A stretch of DNA of 64,000 nt, from NCBI GenBank assembly GCA_022823365.1, contig JAJDXG010000035.1, forward strand, positions 1-64,000. The letters run 5' to 3'. The stretch is from Gemmatimonadota bacterium. GTDB lineage: Bacteria > Gemmatimonadota > Gemmatimonadetes > Longimicrobiales > Gaopeijiaceae. Below the pieces are notes generated by a model that was not told the DNA's origin, ran no database searches, and was given only the letters and a program-made list of their open reading frames with translations. This document shows positions 17,563 through 26,150 of this stretch, piece by piece. A program made the position numbers and the translations under genes. Position 1 is the stretch's first letter. Each line of letters opens with the position of its first letter.

Positions 17563-18677
17563 CCGGCGGGAGCGGGACCATCGTCGACGCGCTGTACCAG
17601 CCCGGCCCGGAGCGCCGCCGTCAGAAAACTCTCCGGATCCACGATCGGGATTTGGAGGCCGAACTGCTCCCGCCAGCGCTCGGACAACCGCCTCATGTAG
17701 TGGGAAACGGTCTCGTGCGAGAATCCCGCGTCATCACGCATCTGGCGTACGATCTCGTGCCACGTCCCCCGGAAGGGCCGGCCCTCGCGGGTACGGAGGT
17801 GGTGCGCCTCGCGATTCTCGAGCGGCGCGTTCTCGAACAGCTCCAGTTGCTGGTGGTCGGTCACGGACTCGACGATGCCGGAGGCCTGCGCCTCCACCTC
17901 GGCCAGCAGGCGGTCGAGCGGATCCGAAAGGCTTTCCAGCTCCCGCAGCCGGGCCTGCCAGGGCTCCATGCGCGCATCGTCCACCGGGACGCCCCTCAGG
18001 GAAGCGTTCAACTCGATCACCCGCCATACCGCCCGCGAGTCCCAGTGCTCGGAGGGGGGCACCTGTTCGAACTCGCGCACCGCTCCTTCCCGGTCGGCGC
18101 GGTCATACAGCACATGACCCAGGAAGATGCGGGCCTCATGCAGTTCCGGGGCGAGCCGCAGCGCGCGCCGGATGTGGCGGGTCGCCTCAAGCTCGTTTCC
18201 GGTGCGCTGGAGCGCGTATCCGAGCGCCGCAACCGCCTCGGCCGAGTCCGGCCTCGATGCCACCAGTCTGGCAAACGCGTCGCGCGCCTCCACGTACAGA
18301 CCCGCACCGTACAGAGCCCGGCCCATCGTCAGCATGAGGTCCATGTCCGCGTCGTAGCCCAGAGCCTCCACCTTCCTGAAGAGCCTGAGCGCACTGTCCT
18401 TCTTTCCGAACCGGAGGAGCAGCTCTCCCATTCCCACCAGGGCGTCCTCGTGATCGGGATCCAGGATGAGCGCATGCTGGAAGCTCTCGCGGGCCCACGC
18501 ATACTCCTCGCGCGCGAGCCGCGCGTATCCCATGCCGACGTACAGTTCCACGGCATTGGGATATAAGGAAAGGCCCTCCTTCAACATCTCGAGGGCCCCT
18601 TCGTAATCGCCTTCATCGTAGAGCTTGTATGCTTCCTCATCGTATTCTTCAGAGCTCAGGAACCGCTCTTGCATCAT
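17559..18677 (-). CDS. Tetratricopeptide-repeat protein
   Basis: A 372-residue TPR protein with several 34-residue repeats from about residue 8 to 230, for example AYKLYDEGDYEGALEMLKEG, ELYVGMGYARLAREEYAWAR and AVAALGYALQRTGNELEATR. The C-terminal third (about 240-372) is not repeat-like and includes REHHLRTRE-type basic helices and FGLQIPIVDPESFLTAALRA. No signal peptide is seen, so it is probably cytoplasmic. The start is ATG at 18677, since GGGAGG lies six bases upstream; ATG codons at 18683 and 18674 also exist. First gene of the TPR, zinc ribbon, dehydrogenase series. Confidence 0.8.
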   Translation of the reverse strand: MMQERFLSSEEYDEEAYKLYDEGDYEGALEMLKEGLSLYPNAVELYVGMGYARLAREEYAWARESFQHALILDPDHEDALVGMGELLLRFGKKDSALRLFRKVEALGYDADMDLMLTMGRALYGAGLYVEARDAFARLVASRPDSAEAVAALGYALQRTGNELEATRHIRRALRLAPELHEARIFLGHVLYDRADREGAVREFEQVPPSEHWDSRAVWRVIELNASLRGVPVDDARMEPWQARLRELESLSDPLDRLLAEVEAQASGIVESVTDHQQLELFENAPLENREAHHLRTREGRPFRGTWHEIVRQMRDDAGFSHETVSHYMRRLSERWREQFGLQIPIVDPESFLTAALRAGLVQRVDDGPAPAG

Positions 18678-18855
18678 CCGCATCCTCCCGATGGAGATGT
18701 GGGGCGCTTCCGGGGTGCCCGCAGGATGGCCGGGTCGGACCAGGGTCTCGCAGGCGCGAGCGCGCCCAAATCTAACCCGGGGCCCATACGGCAACCAGAC
18801 TCCGGCGGTGTCCGACGGAGCGGCGCGCGGCAGAATTGTGCGGGTTGAATGAGAA

Positions 18856-18883
18856 CCGGCACGGATTTGCGCCGGTGTGCCGG
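18856..18883 (-). terminator. Hairpin downstream of the 89-residue hypothetical gene
   Basis: Arms CCGGCAC and GTGCCGG are perfect over seven pairs with a 14-base loop. On the minus strand the stem is followed by TTCTCATT. It sits 25-50 bp past the stop of the minus-strand gene at 18909, as a weak intrinsic terminator would. Confidence 0.35.
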
Positions 18884-18908
18884 GCTGCGGTATTCTCGGG
18901 CGCCCGGA

Positions 18909-19178
18909 CTACTCCTGGCCGGCGGGAGCGTCGGAGTTGCCGCCAGTGGTGATGGTGGCGGCGCCGCGGGCTATGGCGGGCTGGCAGAAGCGCATGCCGA
19001 CGGCATGCAGAAAGCGTAGCTGGTGCGCCGCGAGAGTCGGATAGCGTTCCCCGAGATAGTCGATGGTATCGTTCATCCACTCGGTCTGGTCGGCCTCACT
19101 GGCGTCGACCACGCCACATCGGTTGATGTGACTGAAAAGCTCATCCCTGGCTCGATCCAGGAGCTTCGAATCCGACAA
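18909..19178 (-). CDS. Small hypothetical protein, 89 aa
   Basis: A soluble 89-residue protein with a helical core (LLDRARDELFSHINRCGV, WMNDTIDYLGERYPTL, LRFLHAVGMRFCQPAI). The start is probably TTG at 19178, six bases after the perfect AAGGAGG at 19191-19185. The GTG at 19184 overlaps that site and would give two more residues, but cannot use it at a normal distance. No family is recognised. It is divergent from hyuB with only a few bases between the two nominal starts. Confidence 0.65.
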   Translation of the reverse strand: MSDSKLLDRARDELFSHINRCGVVDASEADQTEWMNDTIDYLGERYPTLAAHQLRFLHAVGMRFCQPAIARGAATITTGGNSDAPAGQE

Positions 19179-19195
19179 TTTCACCTCCTTTTACC

Positions 19196-20905
19196 ATGCA
19201 TGACGACATCGCCGACCCAAAATCCGGCGGAAAAGCCCAGCAAGGTTACTCTTTGACGGCGAGCGGTGCAAATCCGGGCGGGACCTCCGGCGTCCGCCCG
19301 GACGCGGTGACGCTCGAGATCTTCCGGCAACTGTTCGCCGCGCTCGCGGAGGAGATGGGAGCCGCGCTGCGGCGTTCCTCCTTCTCTCCCAACATCAAGG
19401 AGCGCCGCGACTATTCGTGTGCGCTCTTCACGCCGGACGGCAGCGCGGTCGCGCTCGGAGACCACATGCCGGTCCATCTCGGCGCCATGCCGATGAGCGT
19501 GGAGGCCGCCCTCGCGGAGCTGGGCACCCTCGAGGACGGCGACATCGCGTGCCTGAACGATCCCTTCAGGGGCGGGACCCATCTCCCCGACATCACGCTC
19601 ATCGCGCCCGTGTATTCGCGGCCCGACGGCGTGCTGCTGGGCTACGTCGCCTCGCGGGCGCACCACTCCGATGTGGGCGGGATGACGCCGGGGTCGATGC
19701 CGCTGGCCCGGGAGATCTACCAGGAGGGGCTGCGCATCCCTCCCGTGCGGCTCTTCGTGCGCGGGAAGCGGCGGCAGGGGCTGTGGGACACCATCATGGC
19801 CAACGTGCGCACCCCCGCCGAGCGCGCGGGCGACCTGCAGGCGCAGATCGCGGCGCTATACGCAGGACAGGTGCGGCTGCTCGACCTGGTGGAACGGCGG
19901 GGCAGCGGGGCGGTGCTGGCCGCCATGTACGAGCTCGTCGCCTACGCCGACCGCCTCCTCCTCACCGGCATCCGGCGCATGCCCGCGGGGCGCTTCGAGG
20001 CGGAGGACTTCATGGACGACGACGGGTTCGGACACGGTCCGGTGCCCATCCGGGTGGCGATCGAGGTGTCGCCGGGCGGGCTGGTGATCGACTTCGCGGG
20101 CACCTCGCCCCAGACGGAGGGCGGGATCAACGCGGTGGCGGCCATCACTTCCTCCGCCGTGCGCTACGTGGTGCGCTGCGTGGTGGAGGGGCTGCTGGGC
20201 GAGGAACTGCCCGCGGGGGGCGGGTCGATGACCTGCGTGGAGCAGCGCCTTCCGCCCGGCTCGCTGGTGAACGCCCGTCTCCCGGCCAGCGTGGCCGCGG
20301 GCAACGTGGAGGCCAGCCAGCGGATCACAGATACGCTGCTGCGCGCCTTCGCGGAGGCGCTGCCCGATCTCGTGCCCGCGCTCAGCCAGGGGACCATGAA
20401 CAACACCACCATGGGCGGAATCGACCTTCGCGGCGAGAGCTTCGCGTACTACGAGACGGTGGGGGGCGGGATGGGGGCCGGGCCGGGCCGTCCCGGGCTC
20501 TCGGGGGTTCACTGCCACATGTCCAACTCGCTCAACACGCCCGTGGAGGCGCTGGAGCACGCCTATCCCTTCCGGGTGACGCGCTATTCGCTCCGCCGCG
20601 GCAGCGGCGGGCGGGGGCGGTTCCGCGGGGGAGACGGCCTGCGCCGCGACATCATGATGCTCGTGAACGGGGGCTCGACGCTCCTTTGTGAACGGCGCAC
20701 GCGCGGTCCGGCGGGGGCGCGGGGCGGGGAGGACGGGGCGCCCGGGGTGAACACGCTGATTTCCGGGGACGAGGAGCGGATCCTGCCGGGGAAGACCTCG
20801 TTCGAGGTGAAGGCGGGGGACATCATCAGCATCCGGTCGCCTGGCGGCGGTGGCTGGGGACCTCCCGGCGACGCCGCGGATCGATCATCGGGCGCGGGGG
20901 CGTAG
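19196..20905 (+). CDS. Hydantoinase B/oxoprolinase-family subunit (orphan HyuB)
   Basis: A 569-residue HyuB-type protein. Seen: LRRSSFSPNIKERRDYSCAL (about 60-80), the central HHSDVGGMTPGSM and NVRTPAERAGDLQAQIAA, and the C-terminal FRGGDGLRRDIM and SPGGGGWG. HyuB pairs with HyuA for ATP-driven ring opening of 5-oxoproline, hydantoins or acetone-like substrates. There is no hyuA gene on either side, so the partner must be elsewhere or the protein works alone. The start is uncertain: ATG 19196 lacks a ribosome site, while TTG at 19253 has AAGG seven bases upstream and is nearer the usual family N-terminus. Confidence 0.9.
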   Translation: MHDDIADPKSGGKAQQGYSLTASGANPGGTSGVRPDAVTLEIFRQLFAALAEEMGAALRRSSFSPNIKERRDYSCALFTPDGSAVALGDHMPVHLGAMPMSVEAALAELGTLEDGDIACLNDPFRGGTHLPDITLIAPVYSRPDGVLLGYVASRAHHSDVGGMTPGSMPLAREIYQEGLRIPPVRLFVRGKRRQGLWDTIMANVRTPAERAGDLQAQIAALYAGQVRLLDLVERRGSGAVLAAMYELVAYADRLLLTGIRRMPAGRFEAEDFMDDDGFGHGPVPIRVAIEVSPGGLVIDFAGTSPQTEGGINAVAAITSSAVRYVVRCVVEGLLGEELPAGGGSMTCVEQRLPPGSLVNARLPASVAAGNVEASQRITDTLLRAFAEALPDLVPALSQGTMNNTTMGGIDLRGESFAYYETVGGGMGAGPGRPGLSGVHCHMSNSLNTPVEALEHAYPFRVTRYSLRRGSGGRGRFRGGDGLRRDIMMLVNGGSTLLCERRTRGPAGARGGEDGAPGVNTLISGDEERILPGKTSFEVKAGDIISIRSPGGGGWGPPGDAADRSSGAGA

Positions 20906-20910
20906 GCGGT

Positions 20911-21318
20911 ATGGAACTCTACCTTTCGCTGGCCTGCGACTCGGCGCAGCAGGCTTCCTCCGGAACCCGGATCGACGTCCAGGGCGCCTTCAACGACCTG
21001 TTCGCGCCCGGGTTTCCGGCGGTCCAGAGCCGCATGGTGATCGTGGCGGGCATCGAGTGGGACCGGAGCGACGACGGCAGCTATCGTTTTCGGGTGGACC
21101 TGCTCGATCCGTCGAAGAAGCCGTGCCTGACGGTCGAGGGCGAGACCCAGGTCGACCAGCGCGCTTCCGATCGGCCGCCTGCCCGCACCTGCCTGATCAT
21201 GCCCGTGGAAAACGTGGTGTTCCCGGTTCCCGGGAGATACCGATTCAGCGTGCGTGCGAAGGGACGTGTCTTTAAAGGGTCGGCGCTACACCTCTTTCGC
21301 GACCCAGACGCCGCATGA
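20911..21318 (+). CDS. DUF6941-like protein
   Basis: A 135-residue protein resembling DUF6941. It begins with a strand followed by AQQASSGTRIDVQGAFNDLF, has a Pro-containing FPAVQSRMVIVAGIEW, and ends with VENVVFPVPGRYRFSVRAKG. The fold is expected to be a beta sandwich; no function is known for the family. It is 5 bp after hyuB and overlaps the TPR protein gene (ATGA), so it is probably translated with it. Confidence 0.65.
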   Translation: MELYLSLACDSAQQASSGTRIDVQGAFNDLFAPGFPAVQSRMVIVAGIEWDRSDDGSYRFRVDLLDPSKKPCLTVEGETQVDQRASDRPPARTCLIMPVENVVFPVPGRYRFSVRAKGRVFKGSALHLFRDPDAA

Positions 21319-23192
21319 ACCTGCCTGAACGCCGATTCGCCCTCGCCGACCTGATCGCCGAGTTGCGGCGCAGGCGGGTTGTGCGCTTCGCCCTGGGCTA
21401 CTGCGCCGTCGCCTTTGTGCTCCTGCAGCTGGGCGAGATCGTCCTTCCGGCGTTCGGCATGGGCGACACCGGGTTGCGCATTCTGGTAGTGCTCGTCGTG
21501 CTCGGTTTTCCGCCGGGCGTCGCGCTGGCCTGGGTCTACGAACGCACCAGGGACGGGATCCGGCGGACCCCCGACAGCCCGGCCCAGGGCATGCTGCCGC
21601 GCGTGGCGTTCTTCGTGCTCACCATAGGGATTGCCGGCGGGCTGGCGGGCTGGCTTTCGTCGAGAGGGGCCTTCACGCCCGGGGACGAGCGGGAGACGAT
21701 CGCGCTGGAGGTCTACGATCCCGACCAGCCGATCACGTCGATCGCCGTGCTTCCGCTGGAGGACTTCTCCCCGGACGCGAGCGAGGCCTATTTCGTCGCG
21801 GGTCTGCAGGAGGAGCTGACCGCGAGCCTCGGCCAACTCGAGTGGCTGCGAGTGGCGTCCCGAACCTCGGTCATGCAGTACCAGGGCACGACCACCTCCG
21901 CTCCGGTCATCGGACGCGAACTTGGAGTCGACGCGCTGGTGGAGGGGTCGGTGACCCGCGCGGGCGACCAGGTGCGCATCACACTTCAGCTCATTCACGC
22001 CGCGAGCGACTCCCACATCGAGACCTTTCGGTTCGACCGCGAAATGACCGACGTGCTCGCGCTTCAGAGCGAAGTGGCGATGGCGGTGACAGCCGGGATT
22101 CCGGGGAGGCCCGGGCAGCAGGGGGAGGTCACGCTGGTCGCGACCAGCGGGCCGAGCGGCGATCCGGCAGCGCAGGAGGCCTATCTGAGGGGACGGTACG
22201 AGTACGGGCTTGGCACGGCGGACGGGTTCCGCCGGGCGGTGGAATACTTCCAGGAGGCGCTGCGCGGCGACTCGGGATTCGCTCCAGCCCTCGCGGGTCT
22301 GGCCGGAGCGCGCTTCCTGGCCGCCATCGAAGACGGCTTCCTGGATGCCGGGGAGGTGGGACGGGCAAGCGAGGAAGCCACACGCGCCCTGGCGCTCGAT
22401 CCGGGTTCCGCCGAAGCACGGGAAGTGGTCGACTTCCTCGAACGGAGCCTCCCCCGGGAGCCGCCCACGGAAGGATTCGCGATTCCGGCCCCGGCTCAGC
22501 TCGGAGCCGGTTCCCCCCGGGTTCCACTCGCCGAGCTGGATACCACCTGGGCCATGGCCACGACGGAGATCGGCCGCGGCCTGGAGGACGCCGTGAGCCG
22601 CCGCATCCTGCAGACGGCGCGCACCGACGCCGGGCGCCAGGTATTCGTGGCCCGGCGTCTGGCGGGGGACGGGCGCATCGATTCGGCCATCGAGGTGCTG
22701 GAGACGTTGCTGATCGACCATCCCAACGTTGGCCCGGTGTGGGAGACCCTGGCGCGCATGCACGCGTCCGCGGGCGACGTCGCGGCCGCGGTCGCTATCA
22801 TGCGCCGCTGGAGCAGCTATGGGTGGCCGGAAGCTCCCGGCGCGGAGGCTGTCGACCAGCTCGAGCAGGCCGTCGCGGCCGGTGGCGCGGCCGGGTACTG
22901 GTCCTGGCAGCTCGACCGGCTGCACGCCATCCAGGCCGAGGGCCGGCGGGTTGCTCCCACCTCTTTCGCCGAGGCGAGCCTCTGGGCCGGTGACAGTGAC
23001 GGCGCCCTCGATCAGCTCCGGGAGGCGCTCGAAACATCCGACCGCCGGCTCATGATGTTGCGCACCGATCCGGCCTGGGACCCCCTTCGGAGCGACCCGG
23101 CATTCACCGAGATCGTTCGGGAGGCCCGGCGCCGTTTCACGGATTCGGAGCGGCCGTCGCGCCCTGGACGAGGCCGCCAGGGCCCGGGGTAG
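21315..23192 (+). CDS. Membrane protein with TolB-like domain and TPR repeats
   Basis: A 625-residue protein. Two or three membrane helices lie at about 25-55, 60-75 and 95-115 (LGYCAVAFVLLQLGEIVLPA, ILVVLVVLGFPPGVALAWVY, FFVLTIGIAGGLAG). The following FlgO/TolB-N-type domain (about 140-260) shows SIAVLPLEDFSPDASEAYFV, GVDALVEGSVTRAGDQVRITLQLI and DVLALQSEVA. TPR-like helices fill the rest. The same arrangement is seen in adenylate-cyclase-associated and other signalling TPR proteins. No cyclase or kinase domain is present. It probably scaffolds or senses at the inner membrane. Confidence 0.8.
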   Translation: MNLPERRFALADLIAELRRRRVVRFALGYCAVAFVLLQLGEIVLPAFGMGDTGLRILVVLVVLGFPPGVALAWVYERTRDGIRRTPDSPAQGMLPRVAFFVLTIGIAGGLAGWLSSRGAFTPGDERETIALEVYDPDQPITSIAVLPLEDFSPDASEAYFVAGLQEELTASLGQLEWLRVASRTSVMQYQGTTTSAPVIGRELGVDALVEGSVTRAGDQVRITLQLIHAASDSHIETFRFDREMTDVLALQSEVAMAVTAGIPGRPGQQGEVTLVATSGPSGDPAAQEAYLRGRYEYGLGTADGFRRAVEYFQEALRGDSGFAPALAGLAGARFLAAIEDGFLDAGEVGRASEEATRALALDPGSAEAREVVDFLERSLPREPPTEGFAIPAPAQLGAGSPRVPLAELDTTWAMATTEIGRGLEDAVSRRILQTARTDAGRQVFVARRLAGDGRIDSAIEVLETLLIDHPNVGPVWETLARMHASAGDVAAAVAIMRRWSSYGWPEAPGAEAVDQLEQAVAAGGAAGYWSWQLDRLHAIQAEGRRVAPTSFAEASLWAGDSDGALDQLREALETSDRRLMMLRTDPAWDPLRSDPAFTEIVREARRRFTDSERPSRPGRGRQGPG

Positions 23193-23292
23193 GGGAAGGC
23201 GCGATCGCTTGCCTGCCCTTTGCGGATACATTTGATTGCGCCGACCGGGCGCCACATCCCGGGAGCGGAAAGAGATCGGACCGGAGACATCG

Positions 23293-24180
23293 ATGTCGGC
23301 AATCCCCTTGCGGCTTTTGGACTTCGGGGAGGTGCTCGACCTCGGCTTCGGACTCTTCCGGCGCGACTATCGGCTCTACATGCCGCTCGCCCTCGTCGGT
23401 CTGGTGCCGGCAATGGTGGCGACCGTGATCCCGACCGCGTCCGAGCTCGATGCGGAGGCCATCCTGGCCGACCCTGGCGCGGTGCTGCCGTTCTTCGGAC
23501 TCATGGCCGTCGGCATGGTGTTCTCGCTGCTGACCTGGGGGGCACTCGCGGCGGCCATGGACAACCTGATGGGCGATCGGCCGGCCTCGATCGGGAGCAG
23601 CTACGCACGGGCGCTGGCCGCCCTTCCCCGGCTGGTGGCCGCCGGCATTCTGGCCGTAGTGCTGCTGGCGGCCGTGATCTTCCTGGTCGCCTTTCCCATC
23701 CTGGCGCTCGTCACCCTTGCCACGGGCGCTCCTTCTGTCGCAGGCGTCGTTATCACGACGATCGTGTTTTTCGCGATGGCCGTGGCAGTCGTCGGCTGGT
23801 GGGCGACGCACGTCTTCATGCTCGTGCCCGCGACCGTGGTCGAAGGGCGCGGACCGTTCGCGGGCCTCCGGCGATCCTTCGGGCTGGTGCGGGGCAGTCG
23901 CATGCGCACCTTCTTCGTCGTCGTGGTCGCCTGGTTCATCAGCGTCATGCCCGGGGTGGCCGCGTACGCGCTCGCGGGATCGGCGGGAGACCTGTTCGCG
24001 GCCAACCCGGCCCAGACCATCGGCCTGGTTCGATTCTGGGTGATCCAGATCGTCGGACTGGGCTTTCAGTCGGTGACCACTCCGCTGATGATGGCGTGCG
24101 CCATGGTGCTCTTCACGGACCTGAAGGCGCGGAGCGAAGGGACGGATCTCGAGGCTGCAGCCCGCGCGATGGCGGGTTGA
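23293..24180 (+). CDS. Multi-pass inner-membrane protein at the head of a MoxR cluster
   Basis: A 295-residue membrane protein with about six hydrophobic segments, starting with LLDFGEVLDLGFGLFRRDYR and continuing LALVGLVPAMVATVI, FFGLMAVGMVFSLLTWGALA, AAGILAVVLLAAVIFLVAF, VVITTIVFFAMAVAVVGWWA and FFVVVVAWFISVMPGVAAY. The opening resembles the glycerophosphoryldiester-phosphodiesterase membrane domain (GPDPase_memb) family, without a catalytic domain. ATG at 23293 is fixed by the family-like start and GGAG upstream. The stop TGA is followed at once by the GTG of the DUF4129 gene, so the genes are cotranscribed. Confidence 0.75.
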   Translation: MSAIPLRLLDFGEVLDLGFGLFRRDYRLYMPLALVGLVPAMVATVIPTASELDAEAILADPGAVLPFFGLMAVGMVFSLLTWGALAAAMDNLMGDRPASIGSSYARALAALPRLVAAGILAVVLLAAVIFLVAFPILALVTLATGAPSVAGVVITTIVFFAMAVAVVGWWATHVFMLVPATVVEGRGPFAGLRRSFGLVRGSRMRTFFVVVVAWFISVMPGVAAYALAGSAGDLFAANPAQTIGLVRFWVIQIVGLGFQSVTTPLMMACAMVLFTDLKARSEGTDLEAAARAMAG

Positions 24181-24822
24181 GTGTCCCAGGAGCAGCTTCC
24201 TTCCGCCGGGCAGGTGTCGCGAGCCCTCGCAGACATCCTGGCGGGACCGGAATTCCAGGCCTTCGAAGGTGGGCTGTCGAGTCGCGTGCTGGCCGAGCTG
24301 TGGGTGCGGTTCCTGGACTGGGTCCGCGGCATCTTCCCCGGCATTTCGGAATCACAGGCCGAGCTGCTGACCGTAGTCGTCGCGGCCGTCTGCCTGGGCG
24401 CCGTAGCCTTTGTCGTGCTGCGTTCGCTGCCGCAGACGGGTCCGCAGTCGGCGCGGCGTGATCCGGAAGGGGTGCCGGTCGAGCGCCGCACCGCCCGGGA
24501 CTGGCTGCGCATCGCCGGCGAGAGAGCGCGCGCTGCGCAGTACCGGCACGCCGCCACGGCGCTGTATCAGGGAGTCGTCCTCACGCTGGAGCGCAGGGGC
24601 GCGGTGGATTTTCATCCGTCCAAGACCCCCGGGGAGTATGCGTTGGAGGCAGCCGGGGGCGGCGTGATCGACGAGCGCGAGAAGGCCGGGACTGCCAACT
24701 TCATCCGCTCCTTCCAGGAGCTCGCCTTCGGCCATGAGACCCCCACTTCCGCCGGCTACCGGGGTCTCGAGCGGCTGGCCGGGCAGGCAGGGTGCGAAGC
24801 GACCCCCGAGGCGGAGAAGTGA
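24181..24822 (+). CDS. DUF4129-domain membrane protein
   Basis: A 213-residue protein with one membrane helix (LLTVVVAAVCLGAVAFVVL, about 61-80) and a C-terminal DUF4129 domain (about 100-205) containing RTARDWLRIAGERARAAQYRHAATALYQ, the family's arginine-rich helices, and KTPGEYALEAAGGG. DUF4129 occurs at the end of transglutaminase-like proteins or in MoxR/DUF58 clusters, as here. GTG start follows the previous stop directly and its own stop overlaps the next gene (GTGA). Confidence 0.82.
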   Translation: MSQEQLPSAGQVSRALADILAGPEFQAFEGGLSSRVLAELWVRFLDWVRGIFPGISESQAELLTVVVAAVCLGAVAFVVLRSLPQTGPQSARRDPEGVPVERRTARDWLRIAGERARAAQYRHAATALYQGVVLTLERRGAVDFHPSKTPGEYALEAAGGGVIDEREKAGTANFIRSFQELAFGHETPTSAGYRGLERLAGQAGCEATPEAEK

Positions 24823-26150
24823 CCCCGGAACAGGCTCGGCCGCGGGCCGGGACGAGCGGCCGCGGTGACCGGCGGACGCGAGGGTCGGCTTCTCCTGGTG
24901 CCGGATGGGGAGCCTTGGCCGCTATCGCGGTTGTCACGCTGCTGCTCGTGGTGACGGCGTTCGCGCTCCGTCCCTCGGGCTCCTCGGCCCGAGATGTCCG
25001 CCGCAGCGCGCTGCGCACCACGCCCGACGGGGTTGCGGGGCTGTACCGCGCGATCGCGCGCCTGGGAACCCCCACGGCGATCCGGGCGACGCCGCTCGTC
25101 GACGCCGGGCCCCTGCGCGGGACCCTGGTGATGCTGCAACCCGTGCGGCGTCCGAGCCCGCGCGAGGTCCACGAGTTGCTGGAGTGGGTGCGGGCCGGGG
25201 GCACCCTGATCCACGCTCCCCGGCGCGAGTCGCCGATCCTGGACTCGCTCGGGCTGGTGCGGCGCACGCTCCTGGAAGACGGCGAGTCCGCGGAGGGACC
25301 GGGCACGTCGCCGGGTGCGGAACTCGACGACGGCCCGCTGTGGAGCGGCGAGCACCCCCTCGCCGAGGGGCTGCCGGTGGCCCGCGCAGCGCGCTACGCC
25401 ATCGCGCCCGACACGGCCTCGGAGGAAAACGAAGAAGAGGACGAGGCGGACGCGGACGAAGCGCCGGGGCCCGATCCCGTGCCCCACCATCCCCTGCTCC
25501 TGTCCGCCCCCGACTCGGCCGGCCATCGCTGGGCGGTCGCCGTCTCGATTCCGCTGCTCGAGGGGCGCATCGTCAGCTTCGCCGACGCCGCTCCCCTGTC
25601 CAATCGCTTCGCCGGCGAGGCGCCTCTGGCCGTCTTGGCGGTGCGCGCGGCCATCGCCTGGACGAGCCCGGGGGATTCCGTCTTCTTCGACGAGTTCAGC
25701 CAGGGACTGGGGGCGTCTCGCTCCCCCGCGCGCGCCACCGTGGACTTCCTCGTCGGCACGCCCGTCGGCAGGGCGTCGCTCCACCTGGGCGTGGTCGTTC
25801 TTCTGGCGTTCTTCTGCGCCGGACTCCGCTTCGGCGCTCCGCTGGCTCCGGCCGGCGGCCCCGGGCGGTCCGCGCTGGAACACGTGACGGCTCTGGCGGC
25901 GGTGTACGAGAGCGCGCAGGCCCGGGAGACCGCGGCGGCTCTGATGCTCGGACGGCTTGCGCGCACCGCCCATCTCCCGCCTCCCCATGACCTGCGGGAT
26001 GCCGAGCGTCTGCTGGAGCGACTGGAGAAGCGGACCGCGCGGCCCCGGGCACTCAGGCTCATCCGCCGGGGTCTCGGGGCCGATCCTCTGGACCTTGTTC
26101 GGGTCGCGCAGGGCATCGACAACCACACCCAAGGGAGGACCTCCGCATGA
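24819..26150 (+). CDS. DUF4350-domain membrane protein
   Basis: A 443-residue protein. An N-terminal helix (LAAIAVVTLLLVVTAFAL, about 33-50) is followed by a DUF4350 domain with TPDGVAGLYRAIARLG, LVMLQPVRRPSPREVHELLEWVRAGGTLI (a Rossmann-like alpha/beta element), an acidic loop (EENEEEDEADADEA, about 204-217), and a second membrane helix (LHLGVVVLLAFFCAGLRF, about 327-344). The C-terminal part is helical. GTG at 24819 is chosen for its GTGA overlap with the preceding gene. This gene usually travels with moxR and DUF58 genes. Confidence 0.8.
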   Translation: MTPEQARPRAGTSGRGDRRTRGSASPGAGWGALAAIAVVTLLLVVTAFALRPSGSSARDVRRSALRTTPDGVAGLYRAIARLGTPTAIRATPLVDAGPLRGTLVMLQPVRRPSPREVHELLEWVRAGGTLIHAPRRESPILDSLGLVRRTLLEDGESAEGPGTSPGAELDDGPLWSGEHPLAEGLPVARAARYAIAPDTASEENEEEDEADADEAPGPDPVPHHPLLLSAPDSAGHRWAVAVSIPLLEGRIVSFADAAPLSNRFAGEAPLAVLAVRAAIAWTSPGDSVFFDEFSQGLGASRSPARATVDFLVGTPVGRASLHLGVVVLLAFFCAGLRFGAPLAPAGGPGRSALEHVTALAAVYESAQARETAAALMLGRLARTAHLPPPHDLRDAERLLERLEKRTARPRALRLIRRGLGADPLDLVRVAQGIDNHTQGRTSA

